A DNA stretch of 64,000 nt from an uncultured Granulosicoccaceae bacterium (GCA_937951345.1 CALFCF010000023.1:36432-100431), one strand, 5' to 3'; numbered from the stretch's first letter, positions 36,404 through 45,712 are shown. A program made the numbers and translations. The notes: generated from the sequence alone by a model not told the origin.

Positions 36404-38341
36404 ATGTTGCTCTGCACTGCCGGCCACGTTGACCACGGAAAATCGTCACTGATACGGGCGCTAACCGGTACAGAGACTGATACGCTTGCCGAAGAGAAAA
36501 GGCGCGGTTTAACGATCGAATTGGGTTTTGCTTACACTTCTACCGTTGCAGGTAACCGCCTGGGTTTTGTCGATGTACCCGGCCACAGTAAATTTATTCG
36601 TAATATGGCGGCCGGTGTTGCCGGTGTTGACGTTGCTTTGCTGGTCGTGGATGCACGCGAAGGTATAAAACCACAAACACAAGAACATGCTGCGTTATTG
36701 GGGTTGTTTGGTATCAAGCAGTGCATTGTCGTCATTACAAAAACTGACCTGCTGGCACTCGATGATAAAAGCACGCAACTGCAGTCGTTGGTTATCCAGT
36801 GTACATCGCTGGTTGAGAGCCACAATATCCAATGTCTGCATACTGCCTACGTTTCATCACAGTCAGGTGAGGGCATTGAGGATCTAAAATCCTATTTATT
36901 CTCACTGGCGGATTCGTTCACAAATATCTCTGCAAACGGCATGTTTAGACTGGCAGTGGATCGTGCGTTTTCCATCAAAGGAACCGGCACAGTTGTAACC
37001 GGTACCGTCTACAGTGGCGAGATTTCGACTGACAACACCATATCGTTACTGCCTTCCGGACATTTATGTCGTATCAAAGGCATGTACGTTGATGGTACCC
37101 AGGCAGACACGGCTGTTGCAGGAAATCGAGCTGCCTTTAATCTTACCGGCATCGAGACCAGTCAGCTAAAACGAGGCGACTGGCTCTGCGCCACAGATCA
37201 GCGGACTGTTACTGCTTGCACAGATGTAGAAATCTCAATATTACCCATGCATACACTTCGCCATTGGCAGAAGGTCCATGTTCACGGTGGTAGCGACATG
37301 ACTCCTGCGCGTGTATCACTCTATGATGTTCGGTCTATTGACGGAGGGTCAAAGGCCTATGCTCAGTTGGTTTTCGAAAATCCACAACACTGCGTCGTTA
37401 ACGATCTATTAGTACTTCGCGATCAGAACGCATTAAGCACGATTGGTAACGCGCAGGTGCTCGAACCGCACAGTAGCCGAAAAAAAGAATATCGCGCTAA
37501 TCGATCAACAGTTTTGCGTTTATCCAATTGCGACAACACGGACGAAGCGTTGGCAGCTTTACTCAAAAATACAAATCAACCTATCGACAGCGAAGAATTC
37601 AGACAATCACGCAATTTAAAACAATCCGAATTCATTGAATTACCATCATACATTTCGTCCTTTAAGACCGGCATCAATCCTCCTGCCGGTACTAAGGCGA
37701 AGCTTGTACTTTCAACCGGTTCGCAATGGATGCTGTCACACGCAAGAAAAGATGAACTCAGCTCATCTTTATTGCAAGCCGTTGAAGATTTCCATCAAAA
37801 AGAGCCTTTTAAGGCGGGCATCAAACGCGAAATTCTATTACAACAAGAGAATTGTAGACACGCACGCGGGCAGTTGGTTTTTTACTGTTTACTGCATAGT
37901 GGCTCATTGGCTCAGCAAGGACAGCTTGTATCATTACCGGAATTTAAGCCCACACTAACACCTGCTAATCAGCGGCTACTCGATCAGCTCTCCAAGCACA
38001 TAACAGCTGACAATCTGAAGCCGCCATCGTTAGCTGCTCTGGCTGAATCAATCGGTATTGACCGCGAGCTTCTGAGTAAGCGTATTCTCCCTCTGGAAGA
38101 GTCAGGCCATCTTGTGCGCGTTGCAGAAAACCGCATTTACCATCCGGATGCGTTTAAAAAACTACTGGAAACTGCAATTGAATTGAACGAACAACACGGC
38201 GATCAGGGGTTTGAAGCCAAAACCTTCAAAGACACTGCCGGTATCGGCCGAAATCTTACAATAGATGTGCTTGAATATATGGATTTAAGAGGGCTAACCA
38301 GACGACTGGGTGATCGGCGGATTGTCAGGCAAGATCATTAG
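36404..38341 (+). CDS. selB: Selenocysteine-specific elongation factor SelB
   Basis: GTPase of 645 residues that brings Sec-tRNA(Sec) to UGA codons marked by a SECIS element. G1 is [10 protein letters not shown]3 D-V-P-G-H and G4 T-K-T-D. The EF-Tu-like domains are followed by C-terminal winged-helix repeats (about residues 430-640) that bind SECIS RNA. Cognate to the tRNA-Sec and selenoprotein upstream. Confidence 0.97.
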   Translation: MLLCTAGHVDHGKSSLIRALTGTETDTLAEEKRRGLTIELGFAYTSTVAGNRLGFVDVPGHSKFIRNMAAGVAGVDVALLVVDAREGIKPQTQEHAALLGLFGIKQCIVVITKTDLLALDDKSTQLQSLVIQCTSLVESHNIQCLHTAYVSSQSGEGIEDLKSYLFSLADSFTNISANGMFRLAVDRAFSIKGTGTVVTGTVYSGEISTDNTISLLPSGHLCRIKGMYVDGTQADTAVAGNRAAFNLTGIETSQLKRGDWLCATDQRTVTACTDVEISILPMHTLRHWQKVHVHGGSDMTPARVSLYDVRSIDGGSKAYAQLVFENPQHCVVNDLLVLRDQNALSTIGNAQVLEPHSSRKKEYRANRSTVLRLSNCDNTDEALAALLKNTNQPIDSEEFRQSRNLKQSEFIELPSYISSFKTGINPPAGTKAKLVLSTGSQWMLSHARKDELSSSLLQAVEDFHQKEPFKAGIKREILLQQENCRHARGQLVFYCLLHSGSLAQQGQLVSLPEFKPTLTPANQRLLDQLSKHITADNLKPPSLAALAESIGIDRELLSKRILPLEESGHLVRVAENRIYHPDAFKKLLETAIELNEQHGDQGFEAKTFKDTAGIGRNLTIDVLEYMDLRGLTRRLGDRRIVRQDH

Positions 38342-38474
38342 ATTTTCAGAATGCACAGCAAAAGAGGAAAGACGTCAAACGTTCGTGGTTTTATCTGCAC
38401 ACGCACTTCACTGCGTAACCGCCTTAATTAACGGCATCTTTCGCACGATTACTCGCTAACCTGCGTTCCTGAGT

Positions 38475-38835
38475 ATGTTGCAGCCTCAAAGTGATTGCGG
38501 CAAAGTTTTTTTTGTACAAAAAGCCCGTTGAGATGCGTAAATCGATAAACGCCCTTGTCACTATCATTGAGGCCGAGATGAATCTCGACCCGTTTCGGTT
38601 CGCAGTATTCGTGTTCTGCAACAACAATCGCAACCTTGTGAAGTCTGTGTATTGAGAAGGTAACGGCTTTTCGCTGTGCATGAAGCGAATGGAGAAAAGG
38701 CTATTCCAGTGGCAGCATCAGTTGCACCTCGATGTCATTGATCTGAATGCACAACAAGTCAAATGGCTGTTCGAAGGTTACGATCTGACGTTGATGCAAT
38801 GTCATGCATCCTTGTCGCATCACACCGTTTTTTAG
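38475..38835 (+). pseudogene. IS66-family tnpB (orf2) remnant, frameshifted and with in-frame TGA
   Basis: Decayed accessory gene of an IS66 insertion sequence, of nearly full original length (about 120 codons). ATG 38475 opens a frame that must shift in the T8 run at 38506-38513 to continue as L-Y-K-K-P-V-E-M-R-K-S-I-N-A-L, the P-V-D-M-R-K-S-I-D-G-L hallmark of TnpB. It then reads F-V-F-C-N-N-N-R-N-L-V-K-S-V-Y-stop-E-G-N-G-F-S-L, where TnpB has Y-W-D-R-N-G-F, so the TGA replaces a Trp codon. The end reads K-W-L-F-E-G-Y-D-L, as in TnpB. Confidence 0.75.
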
Positions 38836-38871
38836 TGAAACAGTGACTGTAAAACGCTACAATAGTCAACC

Positions 38872-39012
38872 ATGTGCGGGGCAGCAACATTACCTGACAA
38901 CATACAAGACATGACTTATCTGGTAGTGACGCTGCAGAAAAAGCTTGATCATCACTCGTTGTTTATCGAACAGCTTCTCAAGCAGATCAAGTTAACTCAA
39001 CACAATCGCTGA
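38872..39012 (+). pseudogene. IS66-family tnpC 5' fragment
   Basis: 46 codons from ATG 38872 to TGA 39010. L-P-D-N-I-Q-D-M-T-Y-L onward resembles the start of IS66 transposase (L-P-x-D-x-x-x-L-K, then a coiled coil). It follows the tnpB remnant at the right distance and orientation. The catalytic part is absent. Confidence 0.5.
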
Positions 39013-39429
39013 AAGAAATTGAAGCGTTATTGTCCTTCAACGTGGACATCGACGCGTGTCAGCTTAGTTAGATCCGCTTACTTTTAAACAAGGATTAGCA
39101 CAGTGACAGACGTGTTTTTTCGACTCTTTGGGAATTGTTAGCTATGTAGTTCTGATTTTGTTGATAATGATATTTTTAATTTAAAGAAAATACCATACCT
39201 ACACTCACCTCTGGATTCACATCAACTTAATTTATGGCGGGGAGCGTAAGGAGTAACCAAGGCGGATCATCTTGAGCGAAATGAACAGAATAATTAGTTT
39301 ATTACCTGAATAGTTGAGTCCACGCGAAATACCTGAGCGTGCCTATCACCAACCTTTTGCTTAAGTTCAAACCAGCAACGAGAAATACATACGAGAACAA
39401 ATTTAAGACTATATCAAAGGAGAGAGAGA
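39013..39429. other. AT-rich intergenic region upstream of the monooxygenase
   Basis: About 420 bases, visibly more AT-rich than the surroundings (39100-39240). No gene. It may hold the far side of the decayed insertion sequence plus the monooxygenase promoter. A strong AAAGGAGAG ribosome site ends it. Confidence 0.45.
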
Positions 39430-41217
39430 ATGTCTGAAGCTAAAGCAGTAGTCCAACAATGGTTAGACAGCCTGAATAAGGCACTGAAAAGCGGAGATGC
39501 AAAAGCAACAGCATCGCTGTTTGAGAAGGATGGGTTCTGGCGTGATCTTGTAAGTTTTACATGGAATATAAAAACCATGGAGGGGCAATCAGAAATCGAA
39601 AAAATGGTTGCTGCTTGTAACAAAGTGAATCCTTCCCACTGGGCAATTGAAGAGGAACCCACTGAGTCTGATGGCATCACTGAAAGTTGGCTGACATTTG
39701 AAACTGAAGTCGGACGTTGCCGCGGGCATGTGCGTTTACGCGACGGCAAAGCATTCACTCTATTGACGACGCTGGTGGAGCTGAAAGGCCATGAAGAACC
39801 TAGTGGCCCCACACGCCCTGCAGGAGTCGAACATGGTGTGGAGAAAAACCGCAAAACCTGGCTAGAAATACGCCATGAAGAGCAGGGCACGCTGGGTATC
39901 GATCATCAACCCTATTGTCTGATTATCGGTGGTGGGCAAGGCGGAATTGCTTTAGGTGCACGTATGCGCATGTTGAACGTTCCCACCATTATCATTGAAA
40001 AGAACGAACGCCCCGGTGATAGCTGGCGCAAGCGTTATAAGTCGCTATGTTTGCATGACCCTGTCTGGTATGACCATCTACCCTATATGCCGTTTCCACA
40101 GCACTGGCCGATTTTCTCACCCAAAGACAAGCTCGGTGACTGGCTGGAGATGTATACCAAAGTCATGGAATTAAACTTTTGGGGCAGTACAGTAGCCAAA
40201 AGTGCCAGCTATGATGAATCATCGGGCCAATGGACCGTTGTTGTTGATAGAGCCGGGAAAGAAATCACACTGAACCCAAAACAACTGGTATTGGCAACTG
40301 GAATGTCAGCGAAACCCAATAAACCGGATTTACCTGGTCAGCTGAATTTCAAAGGTGAAATTCAACACTCCAGTGAACATCCTGGGCCTGATGATTACAA
40401 GGACAAGAAAGTAGTTGTTATCGGTTCCAACAACTCAGCGCATGATATTTGCGCTGCTTTGGCTGAGCAGGGTGGTGATGTGACCATGGTGCAACGCTCC
40501 TCTACCCATATTGCCAAATCCGATACATTGATGGAACTCGCACTGGGAGATCTCTATTCGGAAAAAGCAGTTGCCAACGGAATTGATCATCACAAGGCCG
40601 ATCTGATATTTGCATCGGTCCCCTACAAAATTATGCATGCGTTTCAGATACCTGTTTACGAAGAAATGGCTAAACGCGACAAGGAATTGTACGATGCGCT
40701 TGAAAAAGCCGGGTTTATGTTGGATTTTGGAGAGGATGGTTCCGGTCTGTTTATGAAGTACCTGCGGCGAGGGTCCGGGTATTATATTGATGTTGGCGCC
40801 AGCGAGATGGTTGCTGATGGTCGAATTCAGCTAAAAAGTGGGGTAGAGGTTAATGAGCTCACCGATGACGGAATTACTTTCAGTGATGGTACTACCTTAC
40901 CAGCAGATTTAATTGTTCTGGCGACCGGATACTCCTCGATGAATGGTTGGGCAGCAGATTTGATTAGTCAGGAAGTTGCCGACCAAGTTGGTAAATGTTG
41001 GGGACTAGGATCGGACACAAAAAAGGACCCTGGACCGTGGGAAGGAGAGCTACGTAATATGTGGAAACCAACACAGCAGGAGGCTCTGTGGTTCCATGGC
41101 GGGAATTTGCACCAGTCACGCCACTACTCGCAATTTCTGTCGCTACAGATCAAAGCGAGGATGGAAAACATCCCCACGCCGGTTTACGAATTGGCTCCGT
41201 CACACCATACTTCATAA
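39430..41217 (+). CDS. Flavin-containing monooxygenase with N-terminal NTF2-like domain
   Basis: 595-residue NAD(P)H/FAD monooxygenase. Residues about 1-130 look like a SnoaL/NTF2-like domain. The oxygenase part has an FAD motif I-I-G-G-G-Q-G-G, the FMO/BVMO fingerprint variant F-K-G-E-I-Q-H-S-S-E-H, and a second nucleotide motif V-I-G-S-N-N-S-A-H-D. Substrate unknown. Single gene with a strong ribosome site. Confidence 0.9.
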   Translation: MSEAKAVVQQWLDSLNKALKSGDAKATASLFEKDGFWRDLVSFTWNIKTMEGQSEIEKMVAACNKVNPSHWAIEEEPTESDGITESWLTFETEVGRCRGHVRLRDGKAFTLLTTLVELKGHEEPSGPTRPAGVEHGVEKNRKTWLEIRHEEQGTLGIDHQPYCLIIGGGQGGIALGARMRMLNVPTIIIEKNERPGDSWRKRYKSLCLHDPVWYDHLPYMPFPQHWPIFSPKDKLGDWLEMYTKVMELNFWGSTVAKSASYDESSGQWTVVVDRAGKEITLNPKQLVLATGMSAKPNKPDLPGQLNFKGEIQHSSEHPGPDDYKDKKVVVIGSNNSAHDICAALAEQGGDVTMVQRSSTHIAKSDTLMELALGDLYSEKAVANGIDHHKADLIFASVPYKIMHAFQIPVYEEMAKRDKELYDALEKAGFMLDFGEDGSGLFMKYLRRGSGYYIDVGASEMVADGRIQLKSGVEVNELTDDGITFSDGTTLPADLIVLATGYSSMNGWAADLISQEVADQVGKCWGLGSDTKKDPGPWEGELRNMWKPTQQEALWFHGGNLHQSRHYSQFLSLQIKARMENIPTPVYELAPSHHTS

Positions 41218-41263
41218 GTTCGTAAGGCGAAGTAATACACAGTCGTCTGATGATCATAGTTCG

Positions 41264-41316
41264 GCTCCTTTGTATCTAGCTTCTTGAAGAAAGAGCCAAG
41301 GCAAAGGAGCTTTAAT
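41264..41316 (+). terminator. Probable terminator of the monooxygenase gene
   Basis: GCTCCTTTG (41264-41272) pairs with CAAAGGAGC (41302-41310), enclosing a 29-nt stretch that can form a small inner stem, and is followed by TTTAATTATT. About 50 nt after the stop codon. Confidence 0.55.
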
Positions 41317-41424
41317 TATTGATATTGACTGTCTAGGGAAATGTTGGTCTGATTGGTGAAGAATCAGAGACTGACCGCTTATATATGATAGTGTTTTAAT
41401 TCATTAGCAATCTCTTACTTGCCG

Positions 41425-41550
41425 ATGGATTCCAACGAAATATACGACCCTGATTACGTAGCAGATCTATTTGATCGTTGCACCTTGGCGTACCGCCAAT
41501 GGAGCGCTGTGGCCTCGTTCAGAATGGTGCGTCGGTGGCGATTGAACAAC
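41425..41550 (+). pseudogene. 5' remnant of a class I SAM methyltransferase-like gene
   Basis: From ATG 41425 the frame reads Y-D-P-D-Y-V-A-D-L-F-D-R-C and then W-S-A-V-A-S-F-R-M-V-R-R-W-R. This resembles the N-terminus of UbiE-like methyltransferases (Y-D-P-x-F-V-x-x-L-F-D-x-M ... S-S-F-G-F-x-x-R-W-R). The similarity stops after about 40 residues, before any SAM-binding motif, so only the beginning survives. Recognition is from memory of the family pattern. Confidence 0.4.
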
Positions 41551-41745
41551 ATATCCTGCGCTTATCACAGACCTTTTGTAATCACCTTGGGTTCCGATGC
41601 ACACTGCTGCACCTGCACTCGATTCACTTTCCGGTGTAACTATGCGCACACCAAATTTAACCGCCTGTGCAGTTGAAGCTACCACTGTCAGGAGTAAACC
41701 TGTAACTTACTGGCATGCCTTCCTTCCTAATAAAAATAGAGGACA

Positions 41746-42582
41746 TTAACTCACAGTTTTTCTCTGGTGCACCACACCTCTGCCTGGAGCAAACAGGAAT
41801 ACCAATACAAATATCAGCGTCATCAACACTACAATAGTAGGGGCGGGCGCACTGTTTAAATGGTAACTCAGAATTACTCCTGTAACCGTGCAGCTGAGGG
41901 CGGCGACAACAGCAATAATCAACATCACTTCAAATCGCCGTGTTAATAAAAAGGCAATGGAACCCGGTGCGATAAGTATCGCGATTACCAGTATGATTCC
42001 GACAACTTCCATTGACGCAACTATAACCAACGACAGCATTGCAAGCAGCATGTAGTGCAAAACAGTAACATTGATGCCAATGACGTTCGCATGCTGTACG
42101 TCGAATACATAGAGTTTTATATCTTTTATACGCAGCAGCAGGAATCCAACTACCACACAGACCAGAAGTGCTGTCTGCAAAACATCCAGCCAGCTTACTC
42201 CAAGGATATTCCCGAACAGCACATGATCCAGATGCATGGTCGTGTGTATCTGTTGGAATAGAATCAAACCCAGAGCAAACATACCGCTGAATACCACACC
42301 CATTACGGTATCTTCCTTGAGCCGACTATTGGTGGAGAAGTAACCAGTGGCAGCAGCGCACAGCATCCCGGCGGCAAAAGCACCAACGATTACAGGTATG
42401 CTCAGGATATGTGCGATCACTACACCGGGAAGCACTGCATGAGAAATAGCATCTCCCATCAACGCCCAACCTCTAACAATTAACACACATGAAAAGAGTG
42501 CAGCCGGAATTGAAACTACTATCCCGATAGCAAGCGCCTGTAACATGAATTCGAATTGCAGCGGCTCCAGTATCCAGCTCAT
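41746..42582 (-). CDS. Manganese ABC transporter permease, SitD-like
   Basis: Inner-membrane permease of the ABC-3 (cluster 9) metal importer family, 278 residues, about eight helices. The motif G-D-A-I-S-H-A-V-L-P-G-V near residue 38 is the family signature. It pairs with the permease at 42598-43479, 15 nt upstream in the operon. Metal specificity is inferred from the binding protein and MntR. Confidence 0.9.
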   Translation of the reverse strand: MSWILEPLQFEFMLQALAIGIVVSIPAALFSCVLIVRGWALMGDAISHAVLPGVVIAHILSIPVIVGAFAAGMLCAAATGYFSTNSRLKEDTVMGVVFSGMFALGLILFQQIHTTMHLDHVLFGNILGVSWLDVLQTALLVCVVVGFLLLRIKDIKLYVFDVQHANVIGINVTVLHYMLLAMLSLVIVASMEVVGIILVIAILIAPGSIAFLLTRRFEVMLIIAVVAALSCTVTGVILSYHLNSAPAPTIVVLMTLIFVLVFLFAPGRGVVHQRKTVS

Positions 42583-42597
42583 AGCGACAACCGTATA

Positions 42598-43479
42598 TCA
42601 GGTAGTGGATAGCGACTTTTGTTTAACACGTCGTCTTGCTGATCGCCTACCAGCTAGCACACCGTGTTTGGGCGCGAATATAAATGCCAATAGAAAGAGT
42701 ATTGTTTGCAATAAAACGATAACACCACCTGTTGACCCGTTAACAAAATAACTCAAATAGGTGCCCAAAACGGCAGTGATCGAACCGATTAAGATACTGA
42801 GCAATAACATACGGTGAAATTGATCAGTCAACAGATAAGCGATAGCACCCGGTGTAACCATCATAGCTATCACTAAAAACGCCCCGACTGTCTGTAGCGC
42901 TGCTACGGTAGCTGCACTCAATACAACAAAAAATATCAACCGGGTCTTCTGTGTATTTATTCCGACTGCCTTTGCATGCGATTCGTCGAAAAATACCAGC
43001 ATGATATCTTTCCAAAAAATTATCAATAGCGTCAGTGATGCGAGACAAATTAGGAGTAGTTGGATAGCGTCAGATGGGCTGACAGCCAGAATGTTGCCAA
43101 ATACAATCGTATTTATATCAACCGATGCGGGTGACAGCGACACCATAAATAAACCAAGAGCAAAAAAACCGGTAAAAACAAGGCCTATAATTGCATCCTG
43201 TCTCAATTGAGAACGTTGACTGATAAAAAGAATAGCACCCGCTGCCAGGCCACCGGAAATGAATGCACCTAGCGAATACGGCAGACCGAGCATGTACGCT
43301 CCGGCAACACCGGGTACAACAGAATGCGACAACGCATCGCCGATCAAAGACCAGCCCTTGAGTATTAGATAGCCTGACAGAAACCCGCAGGTAGCGCCCA
43401 CAAGAGCGCTGCTCCAGATCGCTGTCACCATATACTGATAGCTCAACGGTTCGAGCAACGTGTCGAAATTGATCAACAT
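42598..43479 (-). CDS. Manganese ABC transporter permease, SitC-like
   Basis: Second ABC-3 permease, 293 residues, with G-D-A-L-S-H-S-V-V-P-G-V. Its ATG directly follows the stop codon of the ATPase gene (TAGATG), indicating coupled translation. A basic tail (R-R-S-A-R-R-R-V-K-Q-K) ends the protein. Confidence 0.9.
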   Translation of the reverse strand: MLINFDTLLEPLSYQYMVTAIWSSALVGATCGFLSGYLILKGWSLIGDALSHSVVPGVAGAYMLGLPYSLGAFISGGLAAGAILFISQRSQLRQDAIIGLVFTGFFALGLFMVSLSPASVDINTIVFGNILAVSPSDAIQLLLICLASLTLLIIFWKDIMLVFFDESHAKAVGINTQKTRLIFFVVLSAATVAALQTVGAFLVIAMMVTPGAIAYLLTDQFHRMLLLSILIGSITAVLGTYLSYFVNGSTGGVIVLLQTILFLLAFIFAPKHGVLAGRRSARRRVKQKSLSTT

Positions 43480-44412
43480 CTAGTCCTTTTCCGGATGATC
43501 ATCACCGTAAATAACGACGGGGCGCTCGTCGTCGGTGATTACAGTGACCTTACGTGTGTCATCGTCTTCATGTAAATCGGTACCGGCCAGTACATGAAAT
43601 CGCAGAGTGCCGCCGAAGGCACGCTGCAAGTTAGGTGCAGTAAATACCGTTTCAGTCTCACCAAAATCCAGTACAGTGCGATTGAGCAAAATAACCTGGT
43701 CGCAGAACTGCGGAACACTACCAAGGTTATGGGTCGACACCAGAATCACGTGACCCGCTTCGCGCAGCTCCCTGAGCAGCTCGATGATGGCGTTCTCGCT
43801 GTTCACGTCAACACCGGTGAAAGGTTCATCAAGCAGAATCACCTTGCCTCCCTGAGCCAACGCCCGTGCCAGAAAAACCCGTTTTTTCTGACCGCCTGAC
43901 AACTCACCAATCTGTCGTTTGCGGTAAGCCAGCATGTCAACGCGTTGTAATGCTTTTTCTACCTCATCACGATCGGCACGAGAGGGGCGGCGCATCCAGC
44001 TCATATGACCGAAGCGCCCCATCATCACAACATCTTCAACCAGTATCGGGAAATCCCAGTCAACCTCTTCGTTTTGTGGCACGTACGCCACAGTATTAGG
44101 CGGCACAGCGTCATCGACAGCGTGTCCCAGAATAGTTACATGGCCATTAGCTGCATTAACGAAACCCATCAGGGATTTAAATAGCGTCGACTTACCCGAT
44201 CCGTTAATTCCGACCAATGCGCAAATGGTCGCCTGAGGTATGTTGAAACTAACGTCATCAATTCCCCAGTTGCCGTTACGATAGACAACACCCAAATGCT
44301 CTGCAGCTATACCATGTACATCACCATAACTCGCTTGTAGCTCCCGGATACGCAGGCGGTCTTCAACTGTATCGACAACACCCTGACCAGCGGCAGATGA
44401 TTCTTTGATCAT
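43480..44412 (-). CDS. Manganese ABC transporter ATPase, SitB/MntB-like
   Basis: ABC ATPase of the metal importer, 310 residues. Walker A is G-I-N-G-S-G-K-S-T, signature L-S-G-G-Q-K-K-R, and the Walker B region ends L-L-D-E-P-F. It carries an N-terminal extension of about 30 residues and a C-terminal extension rich in Asp/His beyond residue 265, longer than typical family members (about 250-280). The gene is separated from the binding-protein gene by an inverted-repeat element. Confidence 0.92.
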   Translation of the reverse strand: MIKESSAAGQGVVDTVEDRLRIRELQASYGDVHGIAAEHLGVVYRNGNWGIDDVSFNIPQATICALVGINGSGKSTLFKSLMGFVNAANGHVTILGHAVDDAVPPNTVAYVPQNEEVDWDFPILVEDVVMMGRFGHMSWMRRPSRADRDEVEKALQRVDMLAYRKRQIGELSGGQKKRVFLARALAQGGKVILLDEPFTGVDVNSENAIIELLRELREAGHVILVSTHNLGSVPQFCDQVILLNRTVLDFGETETVFTAPNLQRAFGGTLRFHVLAGTDLHEDDDTRKVTVITDDERPVVIYGDDHPEKD

Positions 44413-44492
44413 AGAACCACATGCTCCAAACTAGAGGTGTTCATAAGGTGGACACCCAGTTGTGCGGCTTCCGAAGGTTATTATGCATACTT

Positions 44493-44735
44493 GCCTGCTC
44501 TATTCATGAAGGGTTCGCCACCAGAGTCTGGCTACCTAAGCAGGTCGCTCGATTCAGCGAAATTCGTAGAAATCTACGGGTTGAGCTCAATCGAGTGAGC
44601 TGCGACGGTAGACGGGCACTGGGGGTGAATAGAAAACAGTGTGCGAATACCCGCAGCGACGCTAAAACTGCTTTTCTAACTGGAAATTGCTTAGTTTTCA
44701 TTGTCACTGTTTTCGCCTTCGTGAATAGCGCAGGC
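44493..44735 (+). mobile_element. 243-bp element with terminal inverted repeats (MITE-like), copy A
   Basis: Begins GCCTGCTCTATTCATGAAGG and ends with its inverted form (CCTTCGTGAATAGCGCAGGC), 18 of 20 matching. The interior holds no convincing gene. A second copy in the opposite orientation starts at 63785, with about nine differences over roughly 216 shared bases. The right end overlaps the first base of the binding-protein gene's stop codon. Flanks are CTTG (left) and CTAG (right), so a CTAG-like 4-bp target duplication is possible. No transposase is in the window; it could be a non-autonomous transposon or the trimmed end of a larger element. Confidence 0.75.
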
Positions 44736-45670
44736 TAGCGCGACAGCCCGTCAGCAATGGTCTGCGCGGTAACCTGAAGCAGATCAAGATAGGTTGGTAC
44801 CGGGCCATCCGCTTCACTGAGGGAATCAACGTACAGAACACCGGCATAATTTGCACCGGTTTCACGAGCAATCTGCTGAACGGGTTTTGGTGAAACCGTG
44901 CTTTCGCTAAATACAGCGCTGATATCATGCTCATTAACCGTATCGACAACATGTTTGACTTGCGCCGGTGTGCCCTGATTATCAGCATTAATTGGCCATA
45001 TAAAAAGTTCACGTAGCTCAAAATCTCTCGCCATATAACTAAAGGCACCTTCGCTGGATACTAACCAGCGTTGAGCATCAGGAATTGTTGCCAATGTTTC
45101 TCTGATCGGCTCTGCAATAGCTGCGATCTGTCTTTTATATTGCGCTGCATTTTCACGGTAGACAGACGCGTTTTCAGGATCTGCTGCCGACAGCGCCCTT
45201 TCAATGTTATCGATGTAAATTTCAGCATCGCGGGGACTCATCCAGGCATGTGGATTTGGGCGACCATCATAGGGGCCGCTTGAAATACTGATAGGTTCAA
45301 TGCCGTCAGTCACGGTAACACTCTCTACGTCCTTGAGCTGCTCTAGAAAGCGTTCAAACCAAATCTCCAAACCGAATCCGTTCCATAAAATCAAATCAAC
45401 GTCTTCTGCCTGGGCAATATCCTTCGGTGTTGGTTGGTAGTTATGAATTTCAGCGCCCGGTTTCGTAACTGACAGTACCACTGCTTTGTCTCCAGCGACA
45501 TTTCGAGCCATATCGGCGATTACGGTAAATGTCGTAACCACTCGCAAATTGACGTTTTCATCAACGTCCTGTTCATTGCCACCACAGGCAGACAACAGCA
45601 ATAGCAAGCCCGGCAACACAAGCATTCTTGCGCGTACAACACAAAAAATTGTTTCCCGGACCATACACAT
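44735..45670 (-). CDS. Manganese ABC transporter substrate-binding lipoprotein, SitA/PsaA-like
   Basis: Cluster 9 metal-binding lipoprotein, about 311 residues from ATG 45670 (a TTG at 45682 and ATG at 45664 are alternatives). The signal ends in lipobox LSAC. Expected metal ligands are visible: His in E-I-H-N-Y-Q-P-T, His in N-P-H-A-W-M-S, Glu in S-E-G-A-F-S-Y and Asp in Y-V-D-S-L-S. The third ligand being Glu rather than His matches manganese-binding PsaA-type proteins, not ZnuA. The stop codon abuts a mobile repeat. Transcribed divergently from mntR, with a MntR-like box in between. Confidence 0.9.
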   Translation of the reverse strand: MCMVRETIFCVVRARMLVLPGLLLLLSACGGNEQDVDENVNLRVVTTFTVIADMARNVAGDKAVVLSVTKPGAEIHNYQPTPKDIAQAEDVDLILWNGFGLEIWFERFLEQLKDVESVTVTDGIEPISISSGPYDGRPNPHAWMSPRDAEIYIDNIERALSAADPENASVYRENAAQYKRQIAAIAEPIRETLATIPDAQRWLVSSEGAFSYMARDFELRELFIWPINADNQGTPAQVKHVVDTVNEHDISAVFSESTVSPKPVQQIARETGANYAGVLYVDSLSEADGPVPTYLDLLQVTAQTIADGLSR

Positions 45671-45690
45671 GAAAATATTCAAGTAACTAC

Positions 45691-45712
45691 AAATTTAGCC
45701 TAGGCTTAGTTT
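45691..45712. promoter_or_regulatory. MntR-box-like operator
   Basis: A 22-bp near-palindrome with core TTTAGCCTAGGCTTAG and flanking A3/T3 lies between sitA and mntR. As I recall the E. coli MntR box (AAA-x2-TAGC-x6-GCTA-x2-TTT), 16 of 22 positions match. It overlaps -10-like sequences in both directions (TATAAA on minus, TATACT on plus), so Mn-loaded MntR could repress both genes. Confidence 0.65.

Larger units (their letters stand above)
41218..41745. other. Gene-poor stretch with terminator and gene debris
   Basis: Contains the terminator and the methyltransferase-like remnant listed separately. On the minus strand around 41550-41690 a short frame (L-L-L-T-V-V-A-S-T-A-Q-A-V-K-F-G-V-R) resembles an exported-protein start but is cut off. 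The area looks like a deletion scar between two formerly separate genes. Confidence 0.4.

Noticed and set aside
38620..38700. In-frame TGA at about 38656 as a second selenocysteine codon
   Set aside because: The surrounding sequence matches IS66 TnpB, where this codon is normally Trp. There is also a frameshift upstream, so it is decay, not recoding.
41467..41685. Minus-strand 72-codon frame as an intact exported protein
   Set aside because: The start of the hydrophobic segment lies outside an acceptable start codon, and the second half reads antisense through the methyltransferase-like remnant.
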